A DNA stretch of 38,983 bases from Prorocentrum cordatum (GCA_963575745.1 CAUYUJ010019600.1:49320-88302); one strand, 5' to 3'; numbered from the stretch's first letter, positions 20,205-32,470 are shown. The notes: generated from the letters alone by a model not told the origin. Numbers and translations are program-made.

Positions 20205-20353
20205 GTGGATGATGCTGCTGCTGATGATGCTGCTGATGATGATGATGATAATGATGATGATGCTGATGATGATGATGATGATGCTGATGATGCTGATGAT
20301 GATGACGATGCTGATGCTGCTGATGATGATTATGATGATGATGACGATGCTGC

Positions 20354-20395
<42 letters not shown>

Positions 20396-20442
20396 GCTGA
20401 TGATGATGACGATGATGATGCTGATCATGATGATGATGATGG

Positions 20443-20527
<85 letters not shown>

Positions 20528-20605
20528 GATGATGGAGGAGGAAGGAGGAGGAGGGAGAGGAGGAGGGAGGAGGAGCAGGAGGAGAGAGGTAGGAGGAGAG
20601 GAGGA
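20205..20605 (+). repeat. (GAT)n array 2 with (GAG)n tail
   Basis: About 320 bp of GAT/GCT triplets followed by GGA triplets. Confidence 0.93.
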
Positions 20606-21226
20606 CCCCCTCCCCCTAATTCTGGTGGTGGTGGTCGCGGCTTTCCAAATGCGCGGCGGATTTGGGTCGCGGCTTTCCAGGCAAAGCAATTCCCGTGCAG
20701 GGGTGGCCGCATTGGTGGCAGCGGGCCGCCCGACCCTGCAATCCAGAAGAGATCGGGTGAACACGTCTGGCGTGCTGGTCAGTGATGGCCTTTCTCCCCC
20801 CCCCGCTTTCCCGCACCGTCGTCCCCCGTTTGCGGCCTCCTGTTGCCTTGCCCTCCTCTCGCTTCTCCTTTCCCCCTCCCTCCCCTACCTCCCCGTCCCT
20901 CCCCCCCCTTTTTTTCCTTTTCCCCGTCTGCGACCTCCTTTTGCCCCCCCACCCCCCCCACCACGCTTCCCCTCCGCCCCTCCCTTTCCCCCCCCCCCCC
21001 CCCTCCCTCCTCCCCGCCTCCCCTCCTCCACCCACTCACCCCCTCCACCCTCCTCCCCTGTCCGTGTGCTGTATCCTCCCTCCCCCTTCTCTCCAGGCGT
21101 CTGCCCAGCGCGGCACGTCTTGTCCAGAAGCTCCGGGGGGGGGAGTCCAGCCGTGGCGGCGGGAAGCCTCCCGTACGCCCCCCCCCGGGAACCTAAGCTC
21201 TTGAGCCAGATGGCCAGGAGGCCACA

Positions 21227-21740
21227 TGCGAACCCTGCCCCACCACCCCGCGAGTTCTACGGGGGGAGGTGGGCTTCACTTCGTTCGGGACCTCCCGGGC
21301 GAAGTGAGCCGCCCCACCTCCTCCTCCTCCTCCTCCTCCTCCTCTCCTCCTCCTCCTCCCTCCTTCCTTCCTCCTCCTCTCCTCCTTCTCCTTCTCCTCC
21401 TCTCCTCTCCTCCATCCTCCTCCTCCTCCTCCTCCTCTCCTCCTCGTCCTTCCTCCTCCTCCCCCCTCCTCCCCTCCTCCTCCTCCTCCCCTCCACCTCC
21501 TCCTCCTCCTCCTCCTCCTCCTCCTCCTCCTCCTCCTTCCCCTCCTCCTCCCCTCCTCCTCCTCCCCCTCCTCCCCTCCCTCACCTCCCCCTCCTCCTCC
21601 TCCCCCTCCTCCTCCCCATCCTCCCCCTCCCCTCCTCCTCCTCCTTCTCCTCCTCCTTCTCCTCCTCCTCCTCCTCCTCCTCCTCCTCCTCCTCCGCTTC
21701 CCCCTTCTGCTCCCCCTGGGGTGGTGGGGTAGGGTTCGCA
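21227..21740. mobile_element. TIR element with TGCGAACCCT(A/G)CCCC ends
   Basis: Arms 21227-21249 and 21718-21740 are reverse complements over 23 bp with one mismatch. The interior is nearly all (TCC)n (21318-21695). The arm sequence is shared with the foldback at 37145-37229. Confidence 0.6.
21318..21695 (+). repeat. (TCC)n array
   Basis: Pyrimidine trinucleotide array with CTCC breaks. Confidence 0.93.
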
Positions 21741-21965
21741 AGGGGTCTCCTAAGGGCAAGCCCCCGAACCTCCAGAGCGCCCTGCCGCGTGCTCTCGCTC
21801 CCGGGCGGCGGCGGCGGGGAACTGTGCCCACGAGCGGCAGCGTGCCGCCGCGGCAGGAACACCTGACGAGGACGGTGCGGTCTGGCGGCGCTCGCCCGTC
21901 GGTGGCCCCGCCGCGCCCTCCTACCGCAGGAGGAGGGGGGAGGCGCTGGAGAAGGGCACGTCGGA

Positions 21966-21971
21966 TGTGTG

Positions 21972-22004
<33 letters not shown>

Positions 22005-22008
22005 TTGT
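21966..22008 (+). repeat. (GT)n dinucleotide
   Basis: GT run with two TTT interruptions. Confidence 0.95.
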
Positions 22009-22149
22009 CGGAGGAGGGCAAGGTGCCCTTCGCCCGTTTTCCTCTTCTCGGGCCTCCTTGGAGGCCCTCGTCGCCACCGCTGGATTCGCCTCGACGTCCT
22101 GTCCAGAACGCGCCCTGAAAGAGGTTCGGGGAGCAGCGGCATCGGTACC

Positions 22150-22225
22150 TTTGAGGAGGAGGAGGGGGAGGAGGAGGAGGAGGAGGAGGAGGAGGAGGAG
22201 GATGAGGAGGAGGAGGAGGATTTCC
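22150..22225 (+). repeat. (GAG)n
   Basis: Purine triplet run. Confidence 0.93.
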
Positions 22226-22399
22226 TCAGTTTGGGCGGGTGAGAACGGAGGGGCCCCGACCAGGCGCTATAGGTGTTTGTCGGCCTCGGCTCGTGTCGCG
22301 CGTGAAGGGCAGGGGCGGGGCTCTCGCGAGGGGGACGACACGGCCCGCGGAAGCGGGGGCCAGGCAGAGCAGAAGCTGCTCCTCCGGTGGCGCGGTGCT

Positions 22400-22885
22400 T
22401 CGCCGCGGCGTTCCCGCGGTTGCCCCGTGGGCTCTCTCGCTGTTGTCCCGCGGGTGGTCCCGTGAATGTCCCGTGGCCTGTCCCGTGAGTGGTCCCGTGG
22501 GTTGTCCCGCGGCGTGTCCTGTTGGTTGTCCCGCGGGCTGTGACGTGGATTGCCCCGCGGGTGGTCCCGCGGTTGTCGCGTCAGGTTGTCAGTTGGTTGT
22601 TGCATTGTGGACGTGTGGACTAAGGTGTGCAAGCTATGTGGTGCTAGCGATGTGATGCAAACGATGTGGTGCAAGCTATGTGGCGCAAGTTTTGTGATGT
22701 ACGCTATGGTGTGTAAGCAATGGTGTGTATGCTGCCAGGTACAAACTCCGAGATGTAAGCCATGCGGTCTAATCAGTGCGGTGCAAGCTATGTGGTTCAA
22801 GCTGTGTCGAGGAAGCTGTGTGGTGCAAGCTATGTGGTGTAAGCTATGTGGTGTAATCGATGTGATGCAAGATACGTGGAGAAGC
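22400..22885 (+). repeat. Two adjoining minisatellites (GTCCCGCGGGTG; TGTGGTGCAAGCTA)
   Basis: 22400-22590 has 10-14-bp GTCCCG(C/T)GG units. 22620-22885 has 12-24-bp units around ATGTGGTGCAAGCT, which translate to Cys/Trp-rich peptide in one frame. Confidence 0.8.
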
Positions 22886-23074
22886 AGCGTCGTGCAATAC
22901 ATGCGGCCGCCTGGCGCGCGAGGCGCCCACGACGCGCCCTGCCCACGGGAGGGCTCAGGTCGAAACCTCGGCTGACCTACCCAGCGCACGAGGCGCCCAC
23001 GAGGCGCCCACGGGTACTCACGGGCGGCGCCAGGCGAAACCTCGGCGGACCCATCCTGTCCTGGACCCCCCTTG

Positions 23075-23135
23075 ATGATGGTGATGACGATGATGATGCT
23101 GATGATGATGGTGGCTGTGATGGTGATGCTGATGG

Positions 23136-23166
<31 letters not shown>

Positions 23167-23167
23167 C

Positions 23168-23218
<51 letters not shown>

Positions 23219-23273
23219 GTGGTGGTGATGATGATGCTGATGATGATGATGATGATGATGCTGATGCTGATGC

Positions 23274-23320
<47 letters not shown>

Positions 23321-23483
23321 GTGATGGTGATGGTGATGGTAATGGTAATGGTGATGGTGATGGTCATGAGGATGAGGACGCGGATGAGGATGCTGATGGT
23401 GATGATTAGGCTGATGATGATGATGATGATGATACTGATGATGATGATGATGCTGATGCTGATGCTGATGATGATGCTGCTGC

Positions 23484-23557
<74 letters not shown>

Positions 23558-23625
23558 GTGGTGATGGTGAGTAGGAGGAGGATGCGGAGGAGGAGGATGA
23601 TGATGGTGATGGTGATGGTGAGCTG
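23075..23625 (+). repeat. (GAT)n array 3
   Basis: About 500 bp of GAT with GCT, GGT and GGC triplets. Confidence 0.93.
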
Positions 23626-23744
23626 TCGATGGCCCTCACGCCGCCGGCCGACGCCACGGTCGCCTGGGCGGGGGCCGCAACCCCTCGGCCGGTGGCCCCC
23701 CCTCGCCCCCACCCTTCGAGGAGGGGGAGGGGAACCAGCGAGGA

Positions 23745-23883
23745 GGAGGAGGAGGAGGAGGAGGAGGAGGAGGAGGAGGAGGAGGAGGAGGAGGAGGAGG
23801 AGGACGGGGACGAGGACGAGTAGGGAGGAGGAGGAGTGAGGAGGGAGGAGGAGAAGGGGGAGGAGGAGGAGGAGGAGGAGGAG
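23745..23883 (+). repeat. (GAG)n up to assembly gap
   Basis: Purine triplets run directly into the Ns. Confidence 0.93.
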
Positions 23884-23983
23884 NNNNNNNNNNNNNNNNN
23901 NNNNNNNNNNNNNNNNNNNNNNNNNNNNNNNNNNNNNNNNNNNNNNNNNNNNNNNNNNNNNNNNNNNNNNNNNNNNNNNNNNN
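23884..23983. other. Assembly gap, 100 N
   Basis: Exactly 100 unknown bases, a conventional gap placeholder. (GAG)n lies on the left and (TAC)n on the right. Confidence 0.99.
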
Positions 23984-24009
23984 TACTACTACTACTACTA
24001 CTACTACGA

Positions 24010-24101
24010 CTTACGCAGGACGAAAGATTTTCCTCTTGAGGTGAAAACGGCCATGAGGAGTTCGCGATCTTGAGGTGAAAACGGCCATGAGGAGTTCGCG
24101 A
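24010..24101 (+). repeat. Two tandem copies of a 46-bp unit
   Basis: CTTGAGGTGAAAACGGCCAT and the following GAGGAGTTCGCGA occur twice in a row. Confidence 0.88.
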
Positions 24102-24299
24102 GACAACGTCGGCGCCGCCGAACGGACGGCGACCAGACGAGCTGTTTGCAGCAACTGGGGGGGGGGGTATGTGTGTATTCATGTTGAATGGGGCCCGCTC
24201 GCGCGGGGAGTTGATGGGAGTGCGCGAGACGACGCAGGGCCCATCGTGGAAAATTGATGACCGAACCCCCCTCCCCCATAGAATCTTAACACGGGCGGT

Positions 24300-24490
24300 T
24301 TGCGGGATCCGCGGATCCGATTTCTTCCGGCTCCCTGGTTTAATTTAATAATATAAATTTACAACAAGGTAGAAATCGGATCCGCCGTAAAAAAAAGACC
24401 GGACACGGATCCAGCGAATCCGAAATCGGATCCGTACGGACGGAAATCGGATCCACCGAAACAAACACCAAAACCACGTTTGGATCCGCG
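24300..24490. repeat. AAATCGGATCCG repeats
   Basis: Scattered direct and inverted GATCCG-containing words on each side of an AT-rich stretch (24335-24370). Confidence 0.65.
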
Positions 24491-24589
24491 CGAGCCTCAT
24501 GAGATCCGACGGCGGTTATCTCATACGGGTCTGCTCCAGACTTCAGACCGTCGTTCCGGGCCCAAGAGGAAAAAACTTTCGTCCTGGGG

Positions 24590-24592
24590 ATG

Positions 24593-24671
<79 letters not shown>

Positions 24672-24716
24672 ACGACTACGACTACAACTACGACTACGAC
24701 TACGACTACGACTACG

Positions 24717-24766
<50 letters not shown>

Positions 24767-24801
24767 GAATAATAATAATACGACTGTTACTACTACGGCG
24801 G

Positions 24802-24865
<64 letters not shown>

Positions 24866-24893
24866 GACTACTACGACTACGACTACGACTACG

Positions 24894-24957
<64 letters not shown>

Positions 24958-25240
24958 TTACTACGACTACTACTACCACCCCTACTACTACTCGTTCTAC
25001 CTCTACTCCTACCCGTACTCGGTGTCCTACTCCTACTACCACTGCTACTCAGACGCCCACTCCTAATCTTATTCCTCCTCCTTCTTCTCATCATCATCCT
25101 GCTCCTACGACTACTAGGACTACTAGTAGACTACTACTATGAATACTACGACGACGACGATGATGGCGACGACTGCTACTACTAGTACTACTACGAAGAC
25201 GACTATTACGACCACTGCTACTACGCATACTACAACTACC
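24590..25240 (+). repeat. (TAC)n array
   Basis: About 650 bp of TAC/GAC triplets, becoming more degenerate to the right. The same unit starts after the gap at 23984. Confidence 0.94.
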
Positions 25241-25289
25241 TGCCACTGCGATTGCTACTGTTACTCGCACTGTGCAGCGACGGCTCCGG

Positions 25290-27460
25290 CTATTGCTGAG
25301 GCTCTTTTCCCGACCCTCCGAACAGCAGTCGGACGTCAGCCCGCGCGTTCTGGCGTTCTCCGGGTGCCAGACCACCCCGACATGATCGAAGTTGAACGCC
25401 ACCACGTGCGTGCAGCTGTCCGCCGCCACTGCCGCTTCCTGCCAGACACCCGCTGTCTCGCTGGCGGCGAGACGCCCGATGTTCGGGCCGCGCATGGAGC
25501 TCGCCACCTCCAGCTCGCCCTCCACCCTCACAGCCTTGCCCGCGGCAGCCTCAGCGCGTCCGTCTCGGCGTCGCGCCGCTCGCGGGCGGGTACCTGCTCG
25601 CGCTCCAAGCGGGCCGCCTTTGCGCGCAGCCGCTGCGCCTCGGCCACGGACTCGACTGGGACCTTGACTACGCCGTCGCACAGCAGCTAGACACTCGTGA
25701 ACAGCTGGGCCAGCTCCGTGCCTTCGCGGAATTCCAGATGCTTGCCGAAGCCCACCTCCTTCGCGAGCTCCGAATCGACTTCGACGCACGGAAGGCCCAG
25801 CGAGACCTCGTCGCCCGCGACCAGGCACGTAAGCCAGTAGCCCAGCCTGGGCATCACCTCCAAGCCATTTCAGCCGCTGGGGCACGGCGAAACCTCGCGT
25901 CGCCGATGCCGAGGTCGCCGCGAGGCCGTCCGAACCCCAGCATGTCCCGCACCAGCTCCGGCGAGACCACGAGGCGACAGGTAAACCTGGAAGGCGCAAC
26001 GTCCAGTTCCTGGCCCTCGCCGTCGGCCTCCTCGTCGGCTCGACTGGCTGTCTCCTGCAGCTCCCAGTCCGCGCGCATGCACTGCCAGCGCCGCGCCAGC
26101 GCCAGCGAGCTCTGGCCGCAGGCACACCTCCCACTGCTGAACTCCAGCACGTGGGGAGGGCCAACGATCACGTCCTGGTAGAACACGTCGCCCAGCGCCG
26201 CCGACATCGGCGCGCCAGTCGCCTCGCCCAGGTCGCGCGCGAACGCGCGATGCGGCCCTGCTCCGCCCGCGAGGTAGCAGGGCGCGGGGCGCTCGATGTC
26301 GGGCGGGGTGCCCGCCAGCTCCGGCGGCGCCTGCCGCGCGAGCTCGGTCCTCGTGGGGTTGTTCGCACGGGGCCCCGGCGCGATGCACGCACGCGCGTTC
26401 AGCCAAGCTTCGGCGATCTAGGCCCCTTTCCGCCTCCCGAGCGCGCCTCAGCGCTAGGGCGGAATCGACCAGGCGAAGGTAAGACGCGGCGAAAGCAATC
26501 AGCCCGCCGTGGCCTGTGCCGACTACCACCTTGGGCCACCTCGGCCGCCACACACTCGCCACTGGGCCGTCAGCACGTCGTTCTTGACAACATTCCGCTC
26601 CCTGCAACTTGCGGGCCGCCCTGGCCTGCTCAGCGCTCCGCCGACTCTCGGACCCGTAGTCTAACAGGCAAAGCACAAACGTGTTGCTGACCGCCTGCGC
26701 CCAGCCAGCCACTGCGGCCACCCGGACAGCGCAACTGTCTGGCGTCGAGTCCAGGCTCTACGGCACTGACTCGATCGGGTAGTACTCGTCCCCGATGGTG
26801 CCCTTGATCGTGATGAACGCCAGGGAGTGGGCCTGCTCGCGCAGGATACGCCCATGGGCCACGTTTTCGCGCGAGGGCCCGTCACCGAGCGCACAACTGC
26901 GGTCCGACAGATTCATCAGCCGGCTGCCGTCGCTTTCGATCCCGCCGAGCCAGCGGATCACCGTCGAGTCGGTCTCGGCCTCGCCGCTAGGGTCCTTTAC
27001 GGCCGCGGCGTGGTCGGTCCAGCACAACGCTGGTAGGCGGCCGTAGTCCTTGCGCGCCTCGCGTCGCGTCTCCCGCTGTGCGTGGAGCTCGCCGCGCCCC
27101 GGGTGCCAAACGGAATGGGCCAGGGAGAGGCACCCGCCGTTCATCGCCAGCACGTTCAGCACCCTCCTGTCGGGCGCCAGCTGGCAGATGCCCCCCCGCC
27201 CCAGCCGAACGGGCAGAAGTCGGCGATCTGCTCGATAAGGCGATCGCCAGACACGGCCCCGACCATGTCCACGACGGCCAATTGGATGGCCTCACAGACT
27301 AGGAGCTGAATCGCCCTCTGAGCGGCTACCTTGTCCGGCGCCATGGGCCACGTGGCGTCCTTCTTGAGCTGCTGCGCCAGAATATCCATGCTGATCCCAT
27401 CGAAGAACAACCATGTCCACTGCAGAGCTTCGCGGCCTCGCCCGTATCCTCCCCGCGCAG
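25290..27460 (-). pseudogene. Broken coding region, possibly retroelement-derived
   Basis: Several stretches on the - strand have coding-like composition but sit in different frames. From 5' to 3': 27410-27156 (LIEQIADFCPFGWGGG), 27200-26758 (SVWHPGRGELHAQ, LPALCWTDHAAAV, IRWLGGIESDGSRLMNLS, then TAG), 26420-25860 (ALGDVFYQDVIVGPPHVLEF, CACGQSSLALARRW), about 25850-25690 (LGYWLTCLVAGDEVSLGL) and 25500-25300. The pair GWGGG ... WTDHAA with a downstream RWL resembles the end of a retroelement RNase H, where TDH is common. This is a weak inference. The other segments I do not recognise. It is either a decayed element or a gene with assembly errors. Confidence 0.4.
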
Positions 27461-27900
27461 CTTAGGACTTAACCGTGACTGGCGGCCTGCAGTGCTTACG
27501 TGGACCAGCGCCTTGGCGACAAAGATGATGGCAAACATTTGGTATCGTATTAGTTTCCTCCTGGTTCAAATCAGGGCGGCGGCAATTGTTACCATGTCGT
27601 TTCGATGGACTAGCGCTCTCGCGACACGGTCCGTCGCTGCGCTCACATTCAGGGGGCGCCGAGTGACAACCTGTACCGATCCTGGGTCAAAAACCAGATT
27701 ACCGATCCTCGATCCTCCAGACACGAGAATCCGTCGATCCGCGATGGTCGATCGTCTGTCCTTGATCCTCGATCGGCGATCTCTCGATGGTCGATCGACC
27801 CCGCTGGTCATTCTCGCTACCCTGTCCTTTCACAGCGACCGGCTCTTGAAGGAGCCCCCTGACCCGGGCAGGGCAAGAGGCGGCCAGCAGAGAAGGGGAA
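27461..27900. other. Intergenic, no recognised gene
   Basis: Contains repeated CGATCC(T/G)CGATC and GGTCGATC words (27690-27800), nothing else recognised. Confidence 0.45.
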
Positions 27901-27949
27901 TGCGCTGCACTCCTCCTCCACCGCCACCACCTCATCATCATAATAATAC

Positions 27950-28046
27950 TCCTCCTCCTCCTCCTCCTCCTCCTCCTCCTCCTCCTCCTCCTCCTCATCA
28001 TCATCATCATCATCAGCATCAGCATCAGCATCAGCATCAGCATCAG

Positions 28047-28108
<62 letters not shown>

Positions 28109-28208
28109 GCATCAGCATCATCATCACCATTACATAGTTCCCCTCGTCATTTTCCCATCATCCTCATCATCACACCACGACAATCATCATAATCACCACC
28201 ATCATCGA

Positions 28209-28265
<57 letters not shown>

Positions 28266-28292
28266 TATCATCCTCATCACATTCATCATCGA

Positions 28293-28339
<47 letters not shown>

Positions 28340-28725
28340 GCATCAGCATCAGCAGCAGCAGCAGCACCATCTTCATCATCATTATCACTAGGATTGCCAT
28401 TTTCCGTATCGTCATTACCATATTCGTCATTATCAGCATCATAACAGTACCATAATGATGAGTATCATCATCACCACCGTCACCATCACCATCACAAAAA
28501 CCATCACCATCACCATCACCACCACCGCCATCATCATCAGCATCATCATCGGCATCATCATTAGCATCAGCATCATCATCATCGTCAGCATCATCCTCAT
28601 CCTCCTCATCCTCGTCCTCATCACCCTCATCACCATCATCATCCTCATCATCATCATCATCCTCATTCTCATCCTCATCCACATCGTCGTCGTCATCATC
28701 AACACCATCCTCGTCGTCGTCATCA
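27950..28725 (+). repeat. ATC array 4
   Basis: (CTC)n followed by about 740 bp of ATC with AGC, ACC and GTC triplets. Confidence 0.93.
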
Positions 28726-29086
28726 CCAGTCCGTTGCCCACCTTCTCCCCTCCTCGTCCCATGATTTCTCTCCTCCCCAAACACTCATACGCATACTCGG
28801 AGATCGCGCTTGGCTCCTCGCCCCCTGGCCCGCTCTGTTCCCGGTCGGTCCCCTGTCCTCCCCCTGATGATGGTCAGATTAATTTCATACGGGCCAGACT
28901 GGTGATTGGAAACCTCGTTTTCGGACAGGGGCGAACTGTCGCCGAATGAACAAGCGTGGTGAGGCGGCTGCCACGATTGGATCGCACACCGCACGGGCCA
29001 ACGAGGCCCACAAACATCCAGAATCCAGAGGAGCTGATTTCCCTGGGGAGGGGCACGTCTTGGAGCGCGTTTCTCTATTTTCGGCG
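28726..29086. other. Intergenic, no recognised gene
   Basis: About 360 bp of non-repetitive sequence. I see nothing in it. Confidence 0.4.
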
Positions 29087-29244
29087 ATCATGGGCATTAT
29101 GGGGGGGGGGGCCAGGGGAGGTAGAATGTAACGCCTCCCCCCCGCCGCGTGGCCGATGCGCACGGCGGCAGTGCCCAGAGCGCACTAGAGGAGGACGGGC
29201 GTTACGTTTTTTCGGGGGGGGGAGGGGGCTATAATGCCAATGAT
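29087..29244. mobile_element. 158-bp MITE-like element
   Basis: Ends ATCATGGGCATTAT (29087-29100) and ATAATGCCAATGAT (29231-29244) are inverted with one mismatch. Inner inverted words TGTAACGCC and GGCGTTACG support this. No clear target duplication. Confidence 0.6.
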
Positions 29245-29436
29245 TCCCCAAGCAATAAACAAACACGCTCTTGTTTACGCCTGGGGCGGAGGGGGGCGGG
29301 GGGGGCGCCAACTTCTCGACCCCTCGACGGCAAGCGGCCCTCTCTGGAGCCCTCTAGATCAGGAGGCACGGACTGGGGGAGCCACCGAGTGCGGACGCCC
29401 TTCTTCCACGGCCCTCCCGGGGGGTGCGCTCTGACC

Positions 29437-29565
29437 AGGAGGAGGAGGAGGAGGAGGAGGAGGAGGAGGAGGAGGAGGAGGAGGAGGAGGAGGAGGACGA
29501 GGAAGACGGAGGAGGCAGAAGAAGAAGAGGAAGAGGAAGAGGAGGAGGAGGAGGAGGAGTTTCCG
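29437..29565 (+). repeat. (GAG)n
   Basis: Purine triplets and GAAGAG units. Confidence 0.92.
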
Positions 29566-29749
29566 CGAGTTCCCCCTCTGCCGCAGGCGGTCTCTTCCTT
29601 CCCGACGCGGCCCCCCGCCGCGCGGCGCGCGCCGCGCGCGGGGCCAACCGCTCTAGGGGGCCGCGCCCCCGAGGGCCGCCCCTTCTCCACGCGCGTCTTG
29701 CGGAGGCGCGTGGGGCAAGGCGGCCGAGCGCATCCTCTGTGGCGCCCGC

Positions 29750-31057
29750 GCTCCACCCCCGAGATCCTCCCCGAGCACCCCTTGCGGCATGCCTTCCAAG
29801 GAAGGTGGCAGTACTAGGCCCCTCCAGTCCAGCGCGGCCGTGGTCGTCGCGGTGGTGCTGGGCGGCGTGGTGCTGCTGGTCCTCTTTGTCGTGCTGGTCT
29901 CGGTGGTGCTCGGTGGCGTGGTGCTGCTGGGCGCGTTGCTGCTGGTCGCCGTCGTGCTGTTCTTCGATCGGTCGGCTGGCAGCGTAGAGGAGCCTGCGGA
30001 CCGATTGCCTGCGGCGTTCCTCGTCGATGCCCGTTGCAGTTGCTTCGGCTGTCGAGGGTCGTTGAGGTTGTTGCACGCAGGCTTGCTGCTTGTCGCATTG
30101 GAGTGGTGGCTGCTCGATCTGCTCGTCCTGGCGGCGGTCGGACTGCTGTGGGGCGGTCGGGGAGCGCGGGCGAGGGCCTTCAAATGCATCTCCTCGCTGA
30201 CGTCCCCTGACCGCCCCTGCTGGTGGACGCGGGGAGTACTCGTCCTCCCCCTCCACACCGTCACAGCAAACGGCTTGTGTCCTTGGTGGTGGAGTCTGCG
30301 GGGGTTCGCTGGTCTGCGTCACTGGTGGTTCGTGGTCGCCGTCGCTGGGCGTTGTGCTGGTTTGGTCGCTGTCGGGTGCTGGGTCACGACGTTCCTGGCT
30401 GGCGGCGGCACTGGTGTCGTCGCGTCCGTCTTGGTCGTTGTCGGCGAGCTCTGTCCATTTCAAGAGCTCGTAGTGTAAGCTGCGGTATCCAGCGCGGCGT
30501 GTGCATTCCGTGCGCATCTTCTCCGAAACATGCTCGGTGGTGGAGGCACCGCAGTGGCGGCATACCCAGCGGGAATCTGCTCGGATGAACATCAGCTCGT
30601 GGCTGTCGTGAGCTGTGCGTCCGTGCTGTGTGATAGCTCGTCCTTGTCGCGGTGGTGGTCCTGTGCATTGTTGCCGGAACCAATCTCGCATTGCTGCGAA
30701 GCTGGTGTCTCGCCCGACGCGCTGAGCGCAGCAGGTGCAAACCCAACCCTTTCCCCGCCGAGGCCTGGCCAGGTTGTGGGTGGTAGGTGGGCGCCTGCCA
30801 ACTGGGCGTGGTGGTGGTCCGTCTGCGAAATAATCCCGTCTTCGTCTGAGTTGCTTGCGGTGCTCTTGCTGCTGCGCTCGTCGTGCGGCTCGTGCATCGC
30901 GTGCTTCTGATGGGCGTCTGTCGATGGCGCCAATAGCGGCGGCGGTAATGAGGGCGGCGGTGGCGTTGACCCACTGGTAGCAACCGGGTTGGCCTGCGTC
31001 CAGTTGGTGCTCTGCGGCGGCTTGCTCTGCGAGGCGATCCACTCGTGCGTTGCCAAA
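29750..31057 (-). pseudogene. RNase H C-terminus and Cys-rich tail
   Basis: After the TAG the same frame gives FGNARVDRLAEQAAAEHQL. The Asp of VDRLA is the usual last RNase H catalytic residue. Then come two zinc-finger-like blocks: GWVCTCCAQRV with a third Cys 20 residues on, near 30740, and RWVCRHCGAST with a third Cys 15 residues on, near 30590. A low-complexity tail rich in Gln, His and Pro follows. Below about 29800 the open frame runs into GC-rich and (GAG)n sequence and is probably not coding. Confidence 0.65.
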
Positions 31058-31060
31058 CTA

Positions 31061-32467
31061 TGCATGTAGGGGGGAACCTCGGTTTTGCGCTTCCTCCCGG
31101 GTCAGGTGGCTGTTGATGCGGTGGACTTCGATGTGAGCTGGTCCTTGCCCGTCACGTTGCTCAAGCTCTCTGCCGATGGTCTCCCAGAGGTCGTCGTTGC
31201 TGCCCGTGTGGGAATGTAGTTGGCGCCGTCGGTCTCGCCAGCCCTTGAATGCGATTTCGCTGTCCGCCCAGAAGTGCATGGCGCCAGTGGTGTGCTTGAT
31301 CGCATCCAGTAGTGCCCAGAGTTCTGCACGGTTGTTCGTTTGACGTCGGGAGGGTAGTGGACCGCATCGTGCTGCAGCAACGTTGAAGCCGCCGTCGCGC
31401 GTGCTGCCAAGTCTTAGCCACGCCCATCCACATCTTCGGTAACGCCAGTCGGAGGAGCGCTCCCAGCCTGAGCCGTCGCCGTAGATTACCAAGGGCGTCC
31501 CGTCGGTGGTGCAGATCTTGTCGGCTTGGGTCATCTCGCCCATGTTGGATGCTGACTCGGCTGTTTCGCGGTCTGGTGGCACTGACCAGTCTCGCGGGGT
31601 GATGCCTCTGAGCCAGAAGGCTGGGGTGGTTTGGTGTCCCGCGGCATCGCGGGCTTGCAGCCTGTCGGTTTTGTCGTAGATGTCGTCGTCTCCTCGGCAG
31701 CTGCATCGTTCCCAGATGCGGTGGTAGTCGGTGTCTGGCGGCCCGCGTTCGCATAGGTGGTTGCCGTGGCCGAATGTCATATGCTGCCTAGTGCGAGTCC
31801 ACCTTCCCGCGCATGCAGCAGTGAGGAGGGCGCCGTATTCGCGGTGCTTGTCGCGTGTCCGGAGCCATTGCAGGTGTCGCTTGAGCTCTGTGGTGTCAGC
31901 GCCGTTGTGCTCGAGGCCTCCGCCGTGGTAGTGGGTCGCTGCGGCCCTCCAGAGCTGCTGCCTTACGTCGTGCTTGATGGCGTCTAGGATGTCTTTGGTG
32001 TCTTGGGCGTCCTCGTGGGGGAACTTCCAGTCGTTGCCCGCGCTGTCGATCCAGTGGCCTGGTCCGCGGGAGTCCCAGCCGAGCTCCCACAGGGCCAAAA
32101 TGATGGCTGCGATGGGGCCGCGTCTCTGGTTCCAGCGTCGGCGAGTAGGTACCTTGAGCAGTCGGAAGTAGATGCTGGGCCAGGCGCGTCTGATTTGCGC
32201 ACGCAGGTCTGGGCTGTGCGTCCAGCATCCAAACCAGTTAGAGAACTGCGTGTTCGCGAAGGTGCAGGCGGGGTCGGTTCCTTCCAGGTCCAGGAATGCG
32301 GCGAGGCAGCGCCCAGGCCAAGGGCGACAAAGGGCTTGGGCGCATTGGCGTCGTACTGCACGTAGCGCAGTGGGGGCTAGGCCGTGGAAGGCTGCGCCGT
32401 ACTTCGCAGAGGCCATCGCGCCCTGGTTCACCAGGCTGGCCTTGGCGGGGGTGTGGAGTCGTCGTAG
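31061..32467 (-). pseudogene. RT linker and RNase H domain
   Basis: This continues the RT frame after the TAA. The first 300 residues (HTPAKASLVNQGAMASAKYG, then WFGCWTHSPDLRAQIRR) are not recognised as a domain. RNase H follows: YGDGSG (first Asp, near 31481), QTNNRAELWALLDAI (Glu, near 31330), HFWADSEIAFKGW (Asp, near 31263) and HRINSHLTREEA (His, near 31113). All four catalytic positions are present. The frame hits TAG at 31058-31060, just before the last catalytic Asp. Confidence 0.8.
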
Positions 32468-32470
32468 TTA

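Noticed and set aside
22620-22885. Cys-rich peptide resembling a zinc-finger protein
   Set aside because: A by-product of the TGTGGTGCAAGCTA minisatellite; spacing of Cys follows the DNA unit.
27560-27575. GGTTCAAATC resembling a tRNA B box
   Set aside because: No A box or foldable cloverleaf upstream on either strand.
29354-29750. Retroelement frame continuing to 29354
   Set aside because: Below about 29800 the frame runs into GC-rich and (GAG)n sequence, giving poly-Ser/Leu and Arg/Ala runs; unlikely to be element protein.
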